The position numbers were made by a program, and so were the translations under genes. The notes under the pieces are model-generated. The model had not been told where the DNA came from and made no database searches. It worked only from the letters and a program-made list of their open reading frames with translations. Shown here piece after piece: positions 1 through 10,673 of a stretch of 64,000 bases of DNA. The DNA is taken from contig LLEY01000012.1 in NCBI GenBank assembly GCA_001414485.1, positions 310,001 to 374,000 on the forward strand, in the 5' to 3' direction. Position 1 is the stretch's first letter. Every line of letters begins with the position of its first letter. Origin of the DNA: Calycina herbarum (taxonomy: Eukaryota; Ascomycota; Leotiomycetes; Helotiales; Pezizellaceae).

Positions 1-1674
1 GGCGACTCTTGAGTCTTATCCTTCAGCTCTTTCCATGCTATAATATCTCAAAGATGCAGGAACGGTCTAAAAAAGAGGGGCATAGCTTCGCAAAAATGGA
101 TTGAACAACTAGAGAAAGGAGAGAAGAACAATAGGCTCTTCAAGGTATAAGTAAGCAACGATTAAAAGGTAAAGAGAAAATCATAACGCTTCCCAAGATG
201 AGGAGACTCGCCGGCGATGATGGCACTGTTGGGGAATCATCCCAACAGGAATACACGGAGGAGAAAAGTTCGTACTAACAAAGGAATCCCTCTTTCTTAC
301 TTCTGTCTCTTTTCGTGAAATCGTATCATGCTCGAAGCTTCGAGGTGATCTGACGAACTAAAGCTTAAGCGACAGTAAATTAAAATTCGACAGTGGAACA
401 CTCCACTCAAATAACAAACAGTCTTTGAAGCTACCTCACTCGCTTCCAACTTCGAGGCGAGATTTCTACAGGTTTTAAAGGAACAGCTCAACAGTACTTT
501 GTCTTCTTCCACAGCTCGAAAAACCCTCCGTGCTCAAGTCAGACGACATGGTGCTATTTGGAAGTTTGTCTGTGACAGAGAAAATTCTTAGTGATAGATA
601 GTATAAAATGTAATAAGAAACAGGCTCGGCAAACTAGAGGTTGGCTACAGCAAATTCCATACCAAGTAGTTTTTTCCCAGTAGTCTTACTTCTTCCCCGC
701 CCAAGGATTGGTGCATTCTTGGGCTGGCCCTCAAGCTTCTCTGGCAAAGACTTTCAAAGAATCGGCGTCTAGGTGGTACTCAAGCTTCTTAATTTGATAT
801 TTTGTTGTAAAGCTATCGATGTTGACTTTCTAGAAACGTTTAAATGCCCTTTGAAGCCCAAGGTAGAGTGATAATATCACAAAAATGCTAGGCCGGCGAG
901 GGACGAGATAGAGATTTTTCGAGAGATGACCAAAGGGAAAGCACAGGAAATAGCCCTTAATAAAAGAGCAAATAGCAAGATACACAGACGATGACTTGAG
1001 TACTGCCTTTCTTTCTCGACATGCAAATCTAAGATAAAGTCTTGCCTAACTTGAAACCTGCAACCCAAGGAGTTTGTAGTTTCGTCTTTCAAAACAAAGT
1101 CGGCTGTCTTTTACTTCTTCTCCAGAATTAAATCTAGACAAAGAAAAAGGAATGTAGTCTTTATCTCTCGTACGTCCTCGGGCCCTCATTTAAATACAGT
1201 TCATTCCAATTGAAAAGGACTCTCACTCAAGCTATTTCCTGCAAAGTACCAGGAGTTCGTCTGGTTTTTGAGCTTCTCCATACTATTTTGCAGCAACCTT
1301 AAAATGCCACCAAACAGGGTACATTTGCTGACTTGGCAAGTGTATCTTGTAGTACTTGGACAGAGGCAAGAATGGAACTTTTCGTCTTTTCCAAACTCCC
1401 CAAAGGGTTTGAGAAATACTTCTGTTACTGTGTATATCCCCTCATGAAACAAACCCACGTAAAGTAACGACTTGCTCAGTCCAAGACCAGCCAGCTATAT
1501 TTGGGATATTACACTCCTCCATGCATCAACGTCTCTTCATGATGCGTAATGCATGAGCCAGAAGATTTAGGCCCACTTCAATTATTCTCGTCCATATAGT
1601 ACAATATCCTCCGATTGGTATCCCTCCCATCCGCCAAATGTACATTTTTACACCATACAACCCCCAACTGTTCC
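1..1674. other. Left flank with no supportable gene
   Basis: This stretch has near-normal base composition but I find no convincing gene. Minus-strand reading frames of 71-85 codons lie at 297-512, 877-1092 and 1201-1458. None has a recognisable domain or splice pattern joining it to its neighbours. A short plus-strand frame from the ATG at 198 ends after about 26 codons. The stretch may hold the 3' flank of the DCAF4-like gene and eroded repeat DNA. Confidence 0.5.
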
Positions 1675-3871
1675 TCAAAAATCTCCAATATCATCCTTAA
1701 CCCGATGATCCGGACCCCAGCAGTACTTATGTATCGTATCAGCCGTTTCGAAAAACAGACTCTTCATTTGACTCTCGGTATCCCTCGCTAGTCTTATACA
1801 CCTGATATGGTCATTCTCGTAGTTGGGGGCAGGTCCGAAGTCGGCCTCTAAAGCTGGTGAGGATAGGGTATGTCCGCCGTTGAGGGAGAATAGTTGGACT
1901 GCGCTGTGTTGTTCGTCTTGTTCCTGAAGAATGGGAATGTCAGTTCTGAACCATTTGAGAAGAATGTGTAGGCTTTCTCGCGGTGTAGCAGTAAATGGCT
2001 CATTGTTCTAGCTTTCTGGTAGAATCTAAGAAAAATTGAACTGGATTGCCTCAAAGAATATAAAGCAATCACTTGATTTTTCCTGAGAGGTTGGAACAAC
2101 CAGAGCTACCTAACTAGGCAGGTACGAACCTGAACTTCACAGTTCATTGCAAGGCCCTGCAAAAGGGGTATGTGCCTCAAGAAATTGACTTACCTGGGAA
2201 GCTGCAACAATACCAGAAACCGTATCAACATCAAATCCACACATAAAAGTAGCAGTATTGAAATAATCCGGAAACTGCACAATCGACCTAGTAGAGGTTC
2301 GGTTCACTTTTACTGCTTGCCAGCCGAGTTCTTTAGACTTGGGGGGTGACTTGGCGGGTTCATGGTTGACAATGTCTTCCTTGCGATACCGTAGATCATA
2401 CTGGCATAAACTGGAGTTCAGACCGGCGACAATGATTCTGTGAGTATCAAGCTGCTTGATATGTGTGATGGAACTGGGGTGGCGGATGATATCGAGGTTT
2501 TTCTCGAAGCTGTTGGGGATACGGAGATCGTTGATGTGTAGTAGACCTGGTCGACCGCCAGCAAGAAGGACGGAAGGGGTTTCGGAAAGAAATTGCAATG
2601 CGAGTATATCTCTTGGGCAATTTTCGGGTAGAACCCCAGTGCTGGTTGATTTTGGAGGTGTTATCCAGACTGGGTCGAGGTTTTTGTCGATCGACAGTAT
2701 TCCAAAGCTAGTACCGCAGGCAAAGAACACTATAGTGAAATTATTAGTAGCGCCATTATACTGGATCTGCTTTCAGGAATGGCTTGCTGGCAGGACATTT
2801 TGCAGCAGATACTTGAGGCTCATACCTGCCCGTGTCTTGTTGTTCCAACTTTCTAGGGCAATTTGAGTGAACAACCGAGAATATTAATCCAGATCTTTTA
2901 GAACAATTTGGGTCGATACTTCAAACTGTTTTAGAAATTTGGAACAACGAGAAAACTGGCCATCGCGAGTATGGGAAGATAGAATAAGGAGAGAGGAGCA
3001 CAGTTAACTAATGCTAAAAGATTCTTACAGGAAGGGTTATTTTTGGCAGGCGTGGAGGAGAAAACACTGGTGTAATTACCACGAGTAACCCCGGGGCCCA
3101 TGATTAGAGGAGGGTGATCTAAGACATGTCAGTCTGTGAAGTCGTAGAAAGGCTAGGGAAGTAACTTCTGGAGTCGAAAGGGAGCAGAGCAACGCCAGCT
3201 GAACGATTGTCAATCATGGTGGTGACTAAGTGGCGAAAGCACTCGGTGTTTGTACACATAGACGTTGGGAAGCCCTCATCGATCCTCCAATACTCGTTAT
3301 CTTCCTCGTCCTCATGCGTATCAAGATCTGGTGGTATTAGGGGATACTGGTCCACCATGCCAGTAGGATAGACTATTGGATATTAGCTGATTGAGAATTC
3401 CAATATTCTGGTGCAAGTAGGCAGACATATTCGAATTGTGTGCGGATTTCTTGCATCTTGATAATCTACATCAAAAACAGCGTTTTCGAGTCTTTTCTCA
3501 TCGTCCTCGGGGAGGGGGCCCTCGTGCCAAAAAAGGGTACTTGAAGTCAACCCAGAGGCGAAAATCTCAGGAAAAGCGAGACGGGATGCAAGCCCTTGTT
3601 CTCTTGCGAGAAAACCGCCATAGAGGGGAGCCTCGAGGATCTTGGCTTGTTGGATTCGAGCTCGACTAGATACTTTTGAGGCATAGGACAAGACCGCATG
3701 CTCATCTCGTAATTTCCGCCGCTTGATGTCATGGGAACTGTAGGCTTTACTGGCAGGGGCGCCTTGTTGTGCTTGGAAGTATCTGTTTTTCTCCTTGTCT
3801 GGATATCGTTAGATCAATCTTGTGAATTGCGAATAGTACTTGCCGAAATAGAAGCCTGGGATTTCCTTCAT
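1675..3871 (-). CDS. DCAF4/WDR21-like WD-repeat protein, putative CUL4-DDB1 substrate receptor
   Basis: My model has six exons on the minus strand: 3871-3844, 3798-3427, 3372-3166, 3118-3029, 2729-2194 and 1923-1675. They total 1482 nt, an exact reading frame of 493 residues. The N-terminus (GFYFDKEKNRYF, residues 6-17, spliced at Asp10) matches the opening motif of the DCAF4/WDR21 family, whose human member is also about 495 residues. WD-type blades follow, with WDXR-like motifs NDLR (299-302) and YDLR (343-346). In DCAF proteins such motifs contact DDB1 in CUL4 ubiquitin ligases. Intron 1 (3843-3799) is GC-AG with donor GCAAGT. Intron 2 (3426-3373) has a weak donor (GTCTGC) and removes the only in-frame stop there. 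The last two introns are unusually long (299 and 270 nt) and each holds a MITE-like insert. Exon structure is well supported because the frames join without gaps; the family call rests on motif recognition. Confidence 0.78.
2002..2100. repeat. MITE-like insertion in the last intron of the DCAF4-like gene
   Basis: This block of about 100 bp lies wholly within the 270-nt intron 2193-1924. Its left end begins ATTGTTCTAGCTTTCT. The reverse complement of its right end begins GTTGTTCCAACCTCTC. Over the first 14 positions the two differ only by transitions. The ends resemble those of the better-preserved copy at 2839-2948. I found no coding potential or clear target-site duplication. Confidence 0.45.
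2839..2948. repeat. MITE-like element with 28-bp inverted ends inside an intron
   Basis: This 110-bp block in the 299-nt intron 3028-2730 has clear terminal inverted repeats. The left end is GTTGTTCCAACTTTCTAGGG followed by CAATTTGA; the reverse-complemented right end is GTTGTTCCAAATTTCTAAAA followed by CAGTTTGA. They match at about 23 of 28 positions. Removing the block would leave an intron of about 190 nt. It is too short to code and would need a transposase supplied elsewhere. Confidence 0.6.
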
Positions 3872-4787
3872 TTTGCTTGGTGGTGAGTGGTTACGAGCCA
3901 CGACCAAAACTTGTGCTGCTTTGCTCCTTCAAAATGCGAAATGAACCATCAGAAGATAGAAAAGTGAAGTCAGACGTGGTTTTGTCTTGGAGTGTGCGTT
4001 TAGGTTAATGCTCTTGCACGGCCATAAAGCAAGAGCAACCGAACAGTAAAGCGGCCACGCGCTAGGCCCAAACAGTAACTTTTGTTGTTCTAAATTTTTA
4101 GATAATTTTAACACAAATATTTGGAACAATTTTAAATTGTTCAACATATTTCAGCTTCAATTGTTCTAAACCATACTGGGTAAATACGTAATATTTTACA
4201 AAATTAGAAAGAGCTACATAAAGTCGGTTCATCCTTCTTCTGGCGCTTCTCTGCCGTGAAGGGGCTTGCACCATTACTCTATGCTTCAAAAACTACTAAC
4301 GCACATAACACAACGCATACGAAATAAAAACTCTCAACTTTTCATACAGAGGTAAAATAGCATCTTGCGCAGCTATTCATGTTTATTTTATATTTTTCCG
4401 ATTGGTGGTTGTTAAGTTATCGCGTTGCGATTTTGGCGGGGTCCTAAATTAGCTGCCACTTTTTTGTCTACCACGAGAGAGGGAGAAAAAAACACGCCAA
4501 TTCAAGGCACAAGCTACCCCACAAAACCCTCATTACCAAGATACAATTTAGGAGCAAATAAGGTCTTAAAAATACAACAAAATCTACATTAACTCTTGAC
4601 TGAGTAAGGATTCTTGCGTCAAAGTATGAGAAATTTTTAGTAAGTGGTTGTAGTTGCAGTCGTATTTGATCAGCGGTTATTCAAGGCTACTTCCCCCATC
4701 AAAGGCGGGGCTTCACAAAACCTTCACCCCTCTTTTTGAGACTTCTTCCTTCAATAAATCCAAGTTCAACTCTCCCAAACCGAAATC
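3872..4787. promoter_or_regulatory. Divergent intergenic region with MITE-end-like repeats
   Basis: This 0.9-kb spacer separates two divergently transcribed genes and must hold both promoters. At 4083-4110 the sequence GTTGTTCTAAATTTTTAGAT, continuing ATAATTTTAA, matches the ends of the intronic MITE-like elements. Related GTTC ends occur in inverted orientation near 4122-4129 and again near 4136 and 4158, so one or more degraded copies sit here. The 60 bp before the ATG at 4788 are CT-rich with an AACTCTCCCAAACCGAA leader, typical of fungal start regions. I see no other gene. Confidence 0.45.
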
Positions 4788-5172
4788 ATGGTCTACACAC
4801 TCTCAGTCCATCTCTACGCAAACGACAAGCCCGAGTCCATTGAGCGCCTCAAGGCCAAACTCGTTGAAGCAGCCCGCATCTACCGCAAGGACAAGGAGAC
4901 CATTGACTGGTTGGTTATGCAAGATGTTCACGATCCAAGAGCCTTCACAATCGTAGAGCGATTCGAAAACGAAGCAGTTTGTGACCCCATCATCGTCTTT
5001 TGCTAAAAGAAGTCCGCTAACATTGCTTTCCCCGCAGAGCCAAAAATACCACCTCGAGAACCCTTACTGGCTTACTTTCGATCCTTATGTTATCCCACTT
5101 CTCGACCGCCCAATGGATCTCCGCAGACACGAGGAATTGGATACCAGCAAAGATGTTGAGGTTCCAGTCTAG
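4788..5172 (+). CDS. Small ABM-superfamily (antibiotic biosynthesis monooxygenase-like) protein
   Basis: Two exons (4788-4976 and 5038-5172) give a 107-residue protein. The 61-nt intron 4977-5037 has donor GTTTGT, branch-point-like GCTAAC and acceptor CCCGCAG; the frame joins between codons (Ala63 to Ser64). The start ATG lies in the context AAATCATGG. The order is an N-terminal beta strand (VYTLSVHLYA), a helix rich in Lys/Glu, and a strand (AFTIVERFENEA). A second helix with the HLENPYW motif follows. This is the layout of dimeric ABM alpha/beta-barrel proteins. Members range from small monooxygenases acting on phenolic substrates to proteins without known activity, so the substrate cannot be told. 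No signal peptide or membrane segment is visible. Confidence 0.75.
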
Positions 5173-5979
5173 ATGGGAGGGTATATTAGGATGTTTGATG
5201 CTTGCATTGGTGTTAGCTCAGTCGGAGGGAGAATCAAAACATACGGGGAGGAGCTGCTAAGAGTAGTTACCTTCTAAAATGGATTAAAAATGTACAGTAC
5301 CGAACTCAACAATGGATGCTTGTGCAAATTGTGCAAGATTATGGTAGTAGGCCCTTTCCAAGGTTGCATTGCTGTACTGTAGGAAGATTGTGGTGCTGTG
5401 TTGTTTATACCTACCTACTGCCAATTTTGGGACAAGCAGAAATATTGAGAAAATTGTTTCAGGAATCAGAACCTAACAGTCTCGTAAAACATTCTCCTAG
5501 AGCTTCTCAAATAATAGTTAATTGTCCTAGACTGTTTTACACAATCCAGCGCTGTTCAGAGCAATAACTGACTCTCTTAGCCGAAAGGTTTCACCCTGTG
5601 GGAAGAATACAAGTCACTGACACTGATTAAAGAATTGCCTAGAACTTAGAACCTCTTCCTTTATTTTCCATATAATTTGATATAACCAGCGACTTATGCA
5701 GCTTCCTCTCATGGTATTACGACTTTATAGAAGTACCTCAGCCTTGCCTTCAGCCTTGTAAAGTCCGTGCGCCAACTTAACACGAGTGAAGATAGTGTCT
5801 GGTGAGCTGGAACGTTTTGGGAAACTACAACCACCAAACCACACTATTTGCAGCTGCCACCGATCTCACACCAGCCTACAACAACCACCGGTTCGATCCG
5901 AATACTCTCTCCTATTACATGCTTGAATGTCCGAAATGATCACGACCAAAGCTCCGGTTGCGCCACCAATTTTGCCATA
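5173..5979. other. Intergenic region with no gene seen
   Basis: This 0.8-kb spacer lies between the ABM-like gene and the large WD-repeat gene. A frame of 83 codons at 5316-5567 has no recognisable domain and runs through low-complexity AT-rich sequence. The last 150 bases presumably contain the promoter and 5' leader of the downstream gene. Confidence 0.5.
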
Positions 5980-8900
5980 ATGGAAGAACGCGACCAGTGA
6001 GTAGTGAACGCGACGCACTGGAGTAGAAATATACTAAATGTTTTGACAGACTCACTATGGTCATCGATCTGACCAACAGTGACGACGACGAGAGTATATC
6101 TTCTACTCAACCCCCTAATTCGAATAATATGCCATTGCAATTGCCGCAATCCCATGATGGCCTCCCGACCCCCCAAAGATCGTATCCTCCGATCCTGCCT
6201 CCAGGTTATGGTAGACCCCGACCTTCACTCCACACAGCGGCGACTGGCAGCTGCTCTGCATCCGCGATACGGACGACTGGAGCCGCTTTAAACTCGCTGG
6301 CGCATTCACCTTCACAACAATCGAGCCCCCGACCTGCGAAAAGGCGAAGGACCGGGCAAGCTCCAGGTCCCCAGACTCCCCTCGAAATCAAGGATGAAGG
6401 AGAGCTTATCAAAGATACCCTGACATATCAGATCTTTCCACATATACAATCGTGGGCAGCGCATTATAAAGACCGTCTCACCAGACTTGACCGAGACGAG
6501 ATTGGCCAGCAGGTTGGTGGTTCTAGATGCGCACTTCTTGTCTCCATACTGACTTGACTTCTTTAGACTGCTGCAAATCTGGTAAGAAGACGCGATTTCA
6601 TGCCAAATTTATCTGCGAATGACATGCGGCTTTCAGATGAATACGAGGAAATATTGGCGATTGAAGCTCGCGCTATTGTGGACGAACTCGCCTCTCAAAA
6701 AATCGCCAATTACCAAGCACGATCTAATTACCAAACGCAATCTACTTCCTCGGAAGACTCTGAAGATTACGTCTTTGAGGGTGAGCTTCCTATAGAACGC
6801 CCTCCTTCAGCTCCCAGACCGCGAGACTACTCTTCGTCCCCAGCAACTTCCTTCAGCACCGACGGTCACGCAGACACGATGGCACAAAAACGAACGAGAC
6901 TTAGGAGGTCAACCCGTGCAGTTATGCAGACAGACTCTCCCAAAGATGAGAGGAAGCGCAGCAAACCACCCGTGAAGTCATCCTCGGGAGAGAAATCATA
7001 TTCAGGAGAGGACATTACACGCCCCTATGTAAGCGTGCTAGATCGGCAGCGCATGCCACAGGAGGCCAATCATTTCGACTTCTTACCGGAGGAAATTCTG
7101 TTTATATGTGCAGCAATTCAGTCGCCGGATAATCAACCCCCTGTAGTTTTGGGCGACTCGGCAAAGATACTCACAACCATGATGATTGGCAAGAAGGTCT
7201 CTCAAATCAATGCGCTCATCCATCAAAAAGTTCAAGTCCCAGGCCCAGAGCTTGGTCGTACTCTCCTTCGTTGCAGGGGTAAAACTACAATTACCTTATT
7301 CCTAGAGGATGCTGCAAACGGCCGGCTACTTTCTTCAGATACTTCTCTCGAGATTCTTCATCCACCACCTTGCGACTCAATTCACTCTTTAACAAAACTC
7401 CTGAGAGATCGAGAAACGTTGGGAATTTCACCACTTCCCACTGCTAGCGGAAGAAACGTTTTCAGAATCGAAGCTATGAGTTGTCTTGAGGATTCTCTAG
7501 CCCCGCGCACTGAGTGGTTCGATTGTTGCGGCGATATAGCGACTATCAGTTGGACAAGCCAAAACGCATTTATATGCGGCGCAACGGCGCATTCGGACAA
7601 TTCCAACATGCAATACAACAAACCCGGTAACCTTCTTCTGGGGTCCTTGCCAGCAGATGAACTAAAGTCAATTCCGGATCATCGAATCACCCGGCCAATT
7701 GTCGAGATAGACGAAAATAATGCTAGTGCCAATGCGAATGCATCTAACTGGATGCGCGAGACACAGGATCCTTGGTTATATACGTCTGTGGTAGCTACGT
7801 CTTACTCCGAAGCACTTGGCCTAACGTTCACGGCCAGTTTTGACAAGAGTGTCAAGGTCTGGAGGGTGGCTCAAGATGGGGTTACAATGGAACTTCTGGG
7901 GTCATGGGATCACGAGGATAAGGTCAATTTCGTTGTAGCTTCACACGACATATATGAACCTCGAGTGGCAACGGCGGCGGATGTGTCCAACGATGCTATT
8001 CGCGTCTATGTTGTCAATCAGGACGATGTTACTTTCTCGCCATATGATACATACAGCGGTGAAAAGTCCCAGGAGCAAGCAAAAGAGCTTCGACGAAGAG
8101 ATACGTGGGCTTATTTTCCTGCGACAATTCAATGGGGTAGATGTTCTAGCATGTGGAATCTCTTACTCGTTGGTTATTCACCTCGGAGCGTTACCCACGA
8201 CGATATGGATATTCCGCCTGAGAAGAGAAACACGGGTGAACTATGTCTTTGGGATGTTGCCGATAATGGGAAGAGGATTTCACTTCCCTCGGCCCGGTTA
8301 TCGAATGTTTTCGAAGTTCTGTGGCATCCCACTCAGCCATGTTTCCTCGCTGCAACCTCTCCTGGCAAAGAATACGACCCTCTCACAAGAACACAAATCC
8401 GAATATTCGTCCAAAGAGAAGGATTCGACGATTATCAATTCATGCAAGTGAAGACCTTGGATTGCTCGGCTCTTGACATCAACGAGCTTACCATAATGTA
8501 AGTATTTTTATCAAAATACCAAGACCACAGAACTAATGCGCAAAGGTCAAATTCTCCCGATTATAGTTTTGTCACAGCTAGCTGTACCGATGGTAACACT
8601 TATGTGTGGGACACGGCTCTTGGCGACAAGGCCATTCACATACTGAATCATGGAGGTATGTATTTTTGTAGGCGCGAAATGAAAGAAAAAGTCACTAAAT
8701 TTTCGATAGAATCTCTGGATAACCCACCGCCTGATCGACCTCGAGAAGAGGGAGACAATGGAGTGAAATTCGCAGCTTGGGGCCAAAGCGCTGATCGCTT
8801 TTACACTGGTTCGACAGATGGGAAAGTGAAAGCTTGGGATGTGAGAGCTCCTCGAAAAAAAGCATTTGTTCGAGACGTTCTAGAAGTCGCGGGCGGCATA

Positions 8901-9563
8901 TCGGCGGGGGCGTTCTCGAAAGATTATTCCAAGCTCTTGATTGGCGATGCGACTGGTAAAGTGCACCTGCTTGCATATGATGACAGCGATCTTGTTGAAC
9001 CGATTATCACTCCCCTACCACCCACCAACGCAGCAGCATCGCTGAACCCTTTATTACGAGCTGCTTCGGGAAATGGCCGACCAGGACAACCCATTTCCAA
9101 ACGTCCTAAAGCGATAATCCAGCATACGGAGCCCTCTAATGCCGGATCCGCGAATGATGACCCATCAGATAAGGATGAGCCCATTGGAAGGGAGTTTTTA
9201 GAGGAGCAACAACTGATACTTCATCCTGATCCGTGTATAGGCGTCGTTCAAGGCCCTAATTACCATTCTACGGCCTTCTTTCGTCTGGAAGCTCACGAGG
9301 AAGAGGACGGGACCCGGCCGCTAATCGCCGAATTTGAAGCTAAACAGCAATATAATGTTCTTGCTTTACGACCGAAGAGAGGAGAAGTGAGTGAGGTAGC
9401 ACGGATACCACAGGTTAGAGGATCTGCTATTGATAGACACGCGCATAATTGTATGCTAGAGAGAAGGATAGTTAAGGAAGAGAGAGTCGAGTTAGACTGG
9501 AATTATCGGCTAGTGAAGGAGGAAAATCCGAGATATAGTAAGATCTTTTCCACGACTAACTGA
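5980..9563 (+). CDS. Large WD40-repeat nuclear-type protein with N-terminal SUMO-interacting-motif-like VIDLT
   Basis: My model has five exons: 5980-5996, 6050-6512, 6567-8497, 8546-8655 and 8710-9563. They total 3375 nt, in frame, giving 1124 residues. The first exon supplies six codons; an alternative start is the in-frame ATG at 6057. Residues 10-14 are VIDLT followed by an acidic Asp/Glu stretch, the pattern of a SUMO-interacting motif. Residues to about 310 are low-complexity and Ser/Pro/basic-rich (RRTG, KRTRLRRSTR), suggesting disorder and nuclear targeting. WD-type blades follow, for example SFDKSVKVW near residue 570 and GSTDGKVKAWDVR ending at 886. WDVR (883-886) fits the WDXR motif of CUL4-DDB1 receptors. 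Introns are 48-54 nt. Architecture recalls the Raf1/Dos1 (Neurospora DIM-9) heterochromatin adaptor, but that is inference only. The coding sequence ends where AT-rich transposon DNA begins. Confidence 0.8.
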
Positions 9564-10223
9564 TAAGTGTGCTAGAGAGAGGCTAGCTAGGGCACGTACT
9601 TGTGAAGGAACTAGCGTATATAACGCACCTGTGAACGAGCTATGAATAGCAGAGAGAGAGAAGCTAGCTATAGAGAGAGCTTGTTAGCGATATAGCTACG
9701 TTGAGATTAGCTAAAGTTAAGATAGCTCGCGCGAAATTCAGTATAAAGAGCTTTAAACCTTGACTTTAAGAACTTTAAACTTTATTAATATAAAAATAAG
9801 TGATTTTAAAAGAAGAATATATTAAGGAAATATATAGTTCAGTCTAACTAGAGTGTAGCCGTAGCTAGTTCCAATTAGGTATAGCGTCATATATAACAGT
9901 ATAGCTATATATATATAGACGCGAACCTCGACCTTCTATACTCTTTAGTTAATATTACACTGTTCTACTAGCCCTCTGCCTTTGTTATATAGACTTACTA
10001 TACTAGTTATACTAGGTATAAGAAGATCTACTTAATAGAATAAGACTTTTAAAGAGTTTTCAACTAAGCTAAGACTATTCTTAAAGCTGAAAACCTCTTT
10101 TAAACTTTAATTAACTGTTTCTAAAGTTGTTTTATAAAATACTAGCTATCTAGCTACTAGAAGCTAGAAGTAAGCGAGATAATATTCTAGGAACTTCTTT
10201 TTCTATTATAATTACAACGTAGT

Positions 10224-10673
10224 ATAACGAAACTCTAATAAACTAAACAAAGGTAACTAAGTCTTAAAGATTAGTATATAGATAAGAAGTATAGATACGC
10301 TGATATATTTACTTAGAAGTGAACTTATTACTTATATTAAAGATATTAAATAAGATAATAAGATTAATAACTAAAGTTAAGTACGAAGCTTCTATTTAAT
10401 AGCAGACGTGCTAGTCTTATAGAACCTTCGTTCTCTAAGTATATCGCTTATATTACCTATTAATACTATTAATATATCGCTTATATTACTCGGCGATATA
10501 AGCGATATATGTTATATAATTCTTAATATTATTCTAATAGTAAGATTCTAGAATTCTAAATATCTTTATACTATAGATTCTCTTCTATATTATCTTCTAT
10601 TTCCTAGACGTTATATCTTATTCTATTAGAACGCTGTCTAGACTACTTACTATATAAAACGTAATTTATAATA
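10224..10673 (-). repeat. 3' LTR of gypsy copy D
   Basis: About 450 bp starting TATAACGAAACTC and ending in a degraded form of the sequence that reads GGTTTATAATA in other copies. It aligns along its length with the 462-bp LTRs of element A read in reverse. It is followed by ACTATCTCTTTCTTAG, the reverse complement of the polypurine tract. The element therefore runs right to left, and this is its 3' LTR. Confidence 0.75.

Noticed and set aside
2456..2866. Plus-strand frame of 136 codons opposite the DCAF4-like gene
   Set aside because: It is antisense to a well-supported WD-repeat exon and crosses its intron.
4654..4956. Overlapping plus-strand frame of 100 codons at the ABM-like gene
   Set aside because: It runs through the leader and then out of frame across the ABM-like exon; the spliced 107-residue model has a better start context and a recognisable fold.
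5316..5567. Plus-strand frame of 83 codons between the ABM-like and large WD genes
   Set aside because: No domain, no splice partners and AT-rich composition; not enough to call a gene.
5885..5900. GGTTCGATCC resembling a tRNA B box
   Set aside because: The flanking bases do not form a T-arm stem, and no A box or acceptor stem lies upstream.
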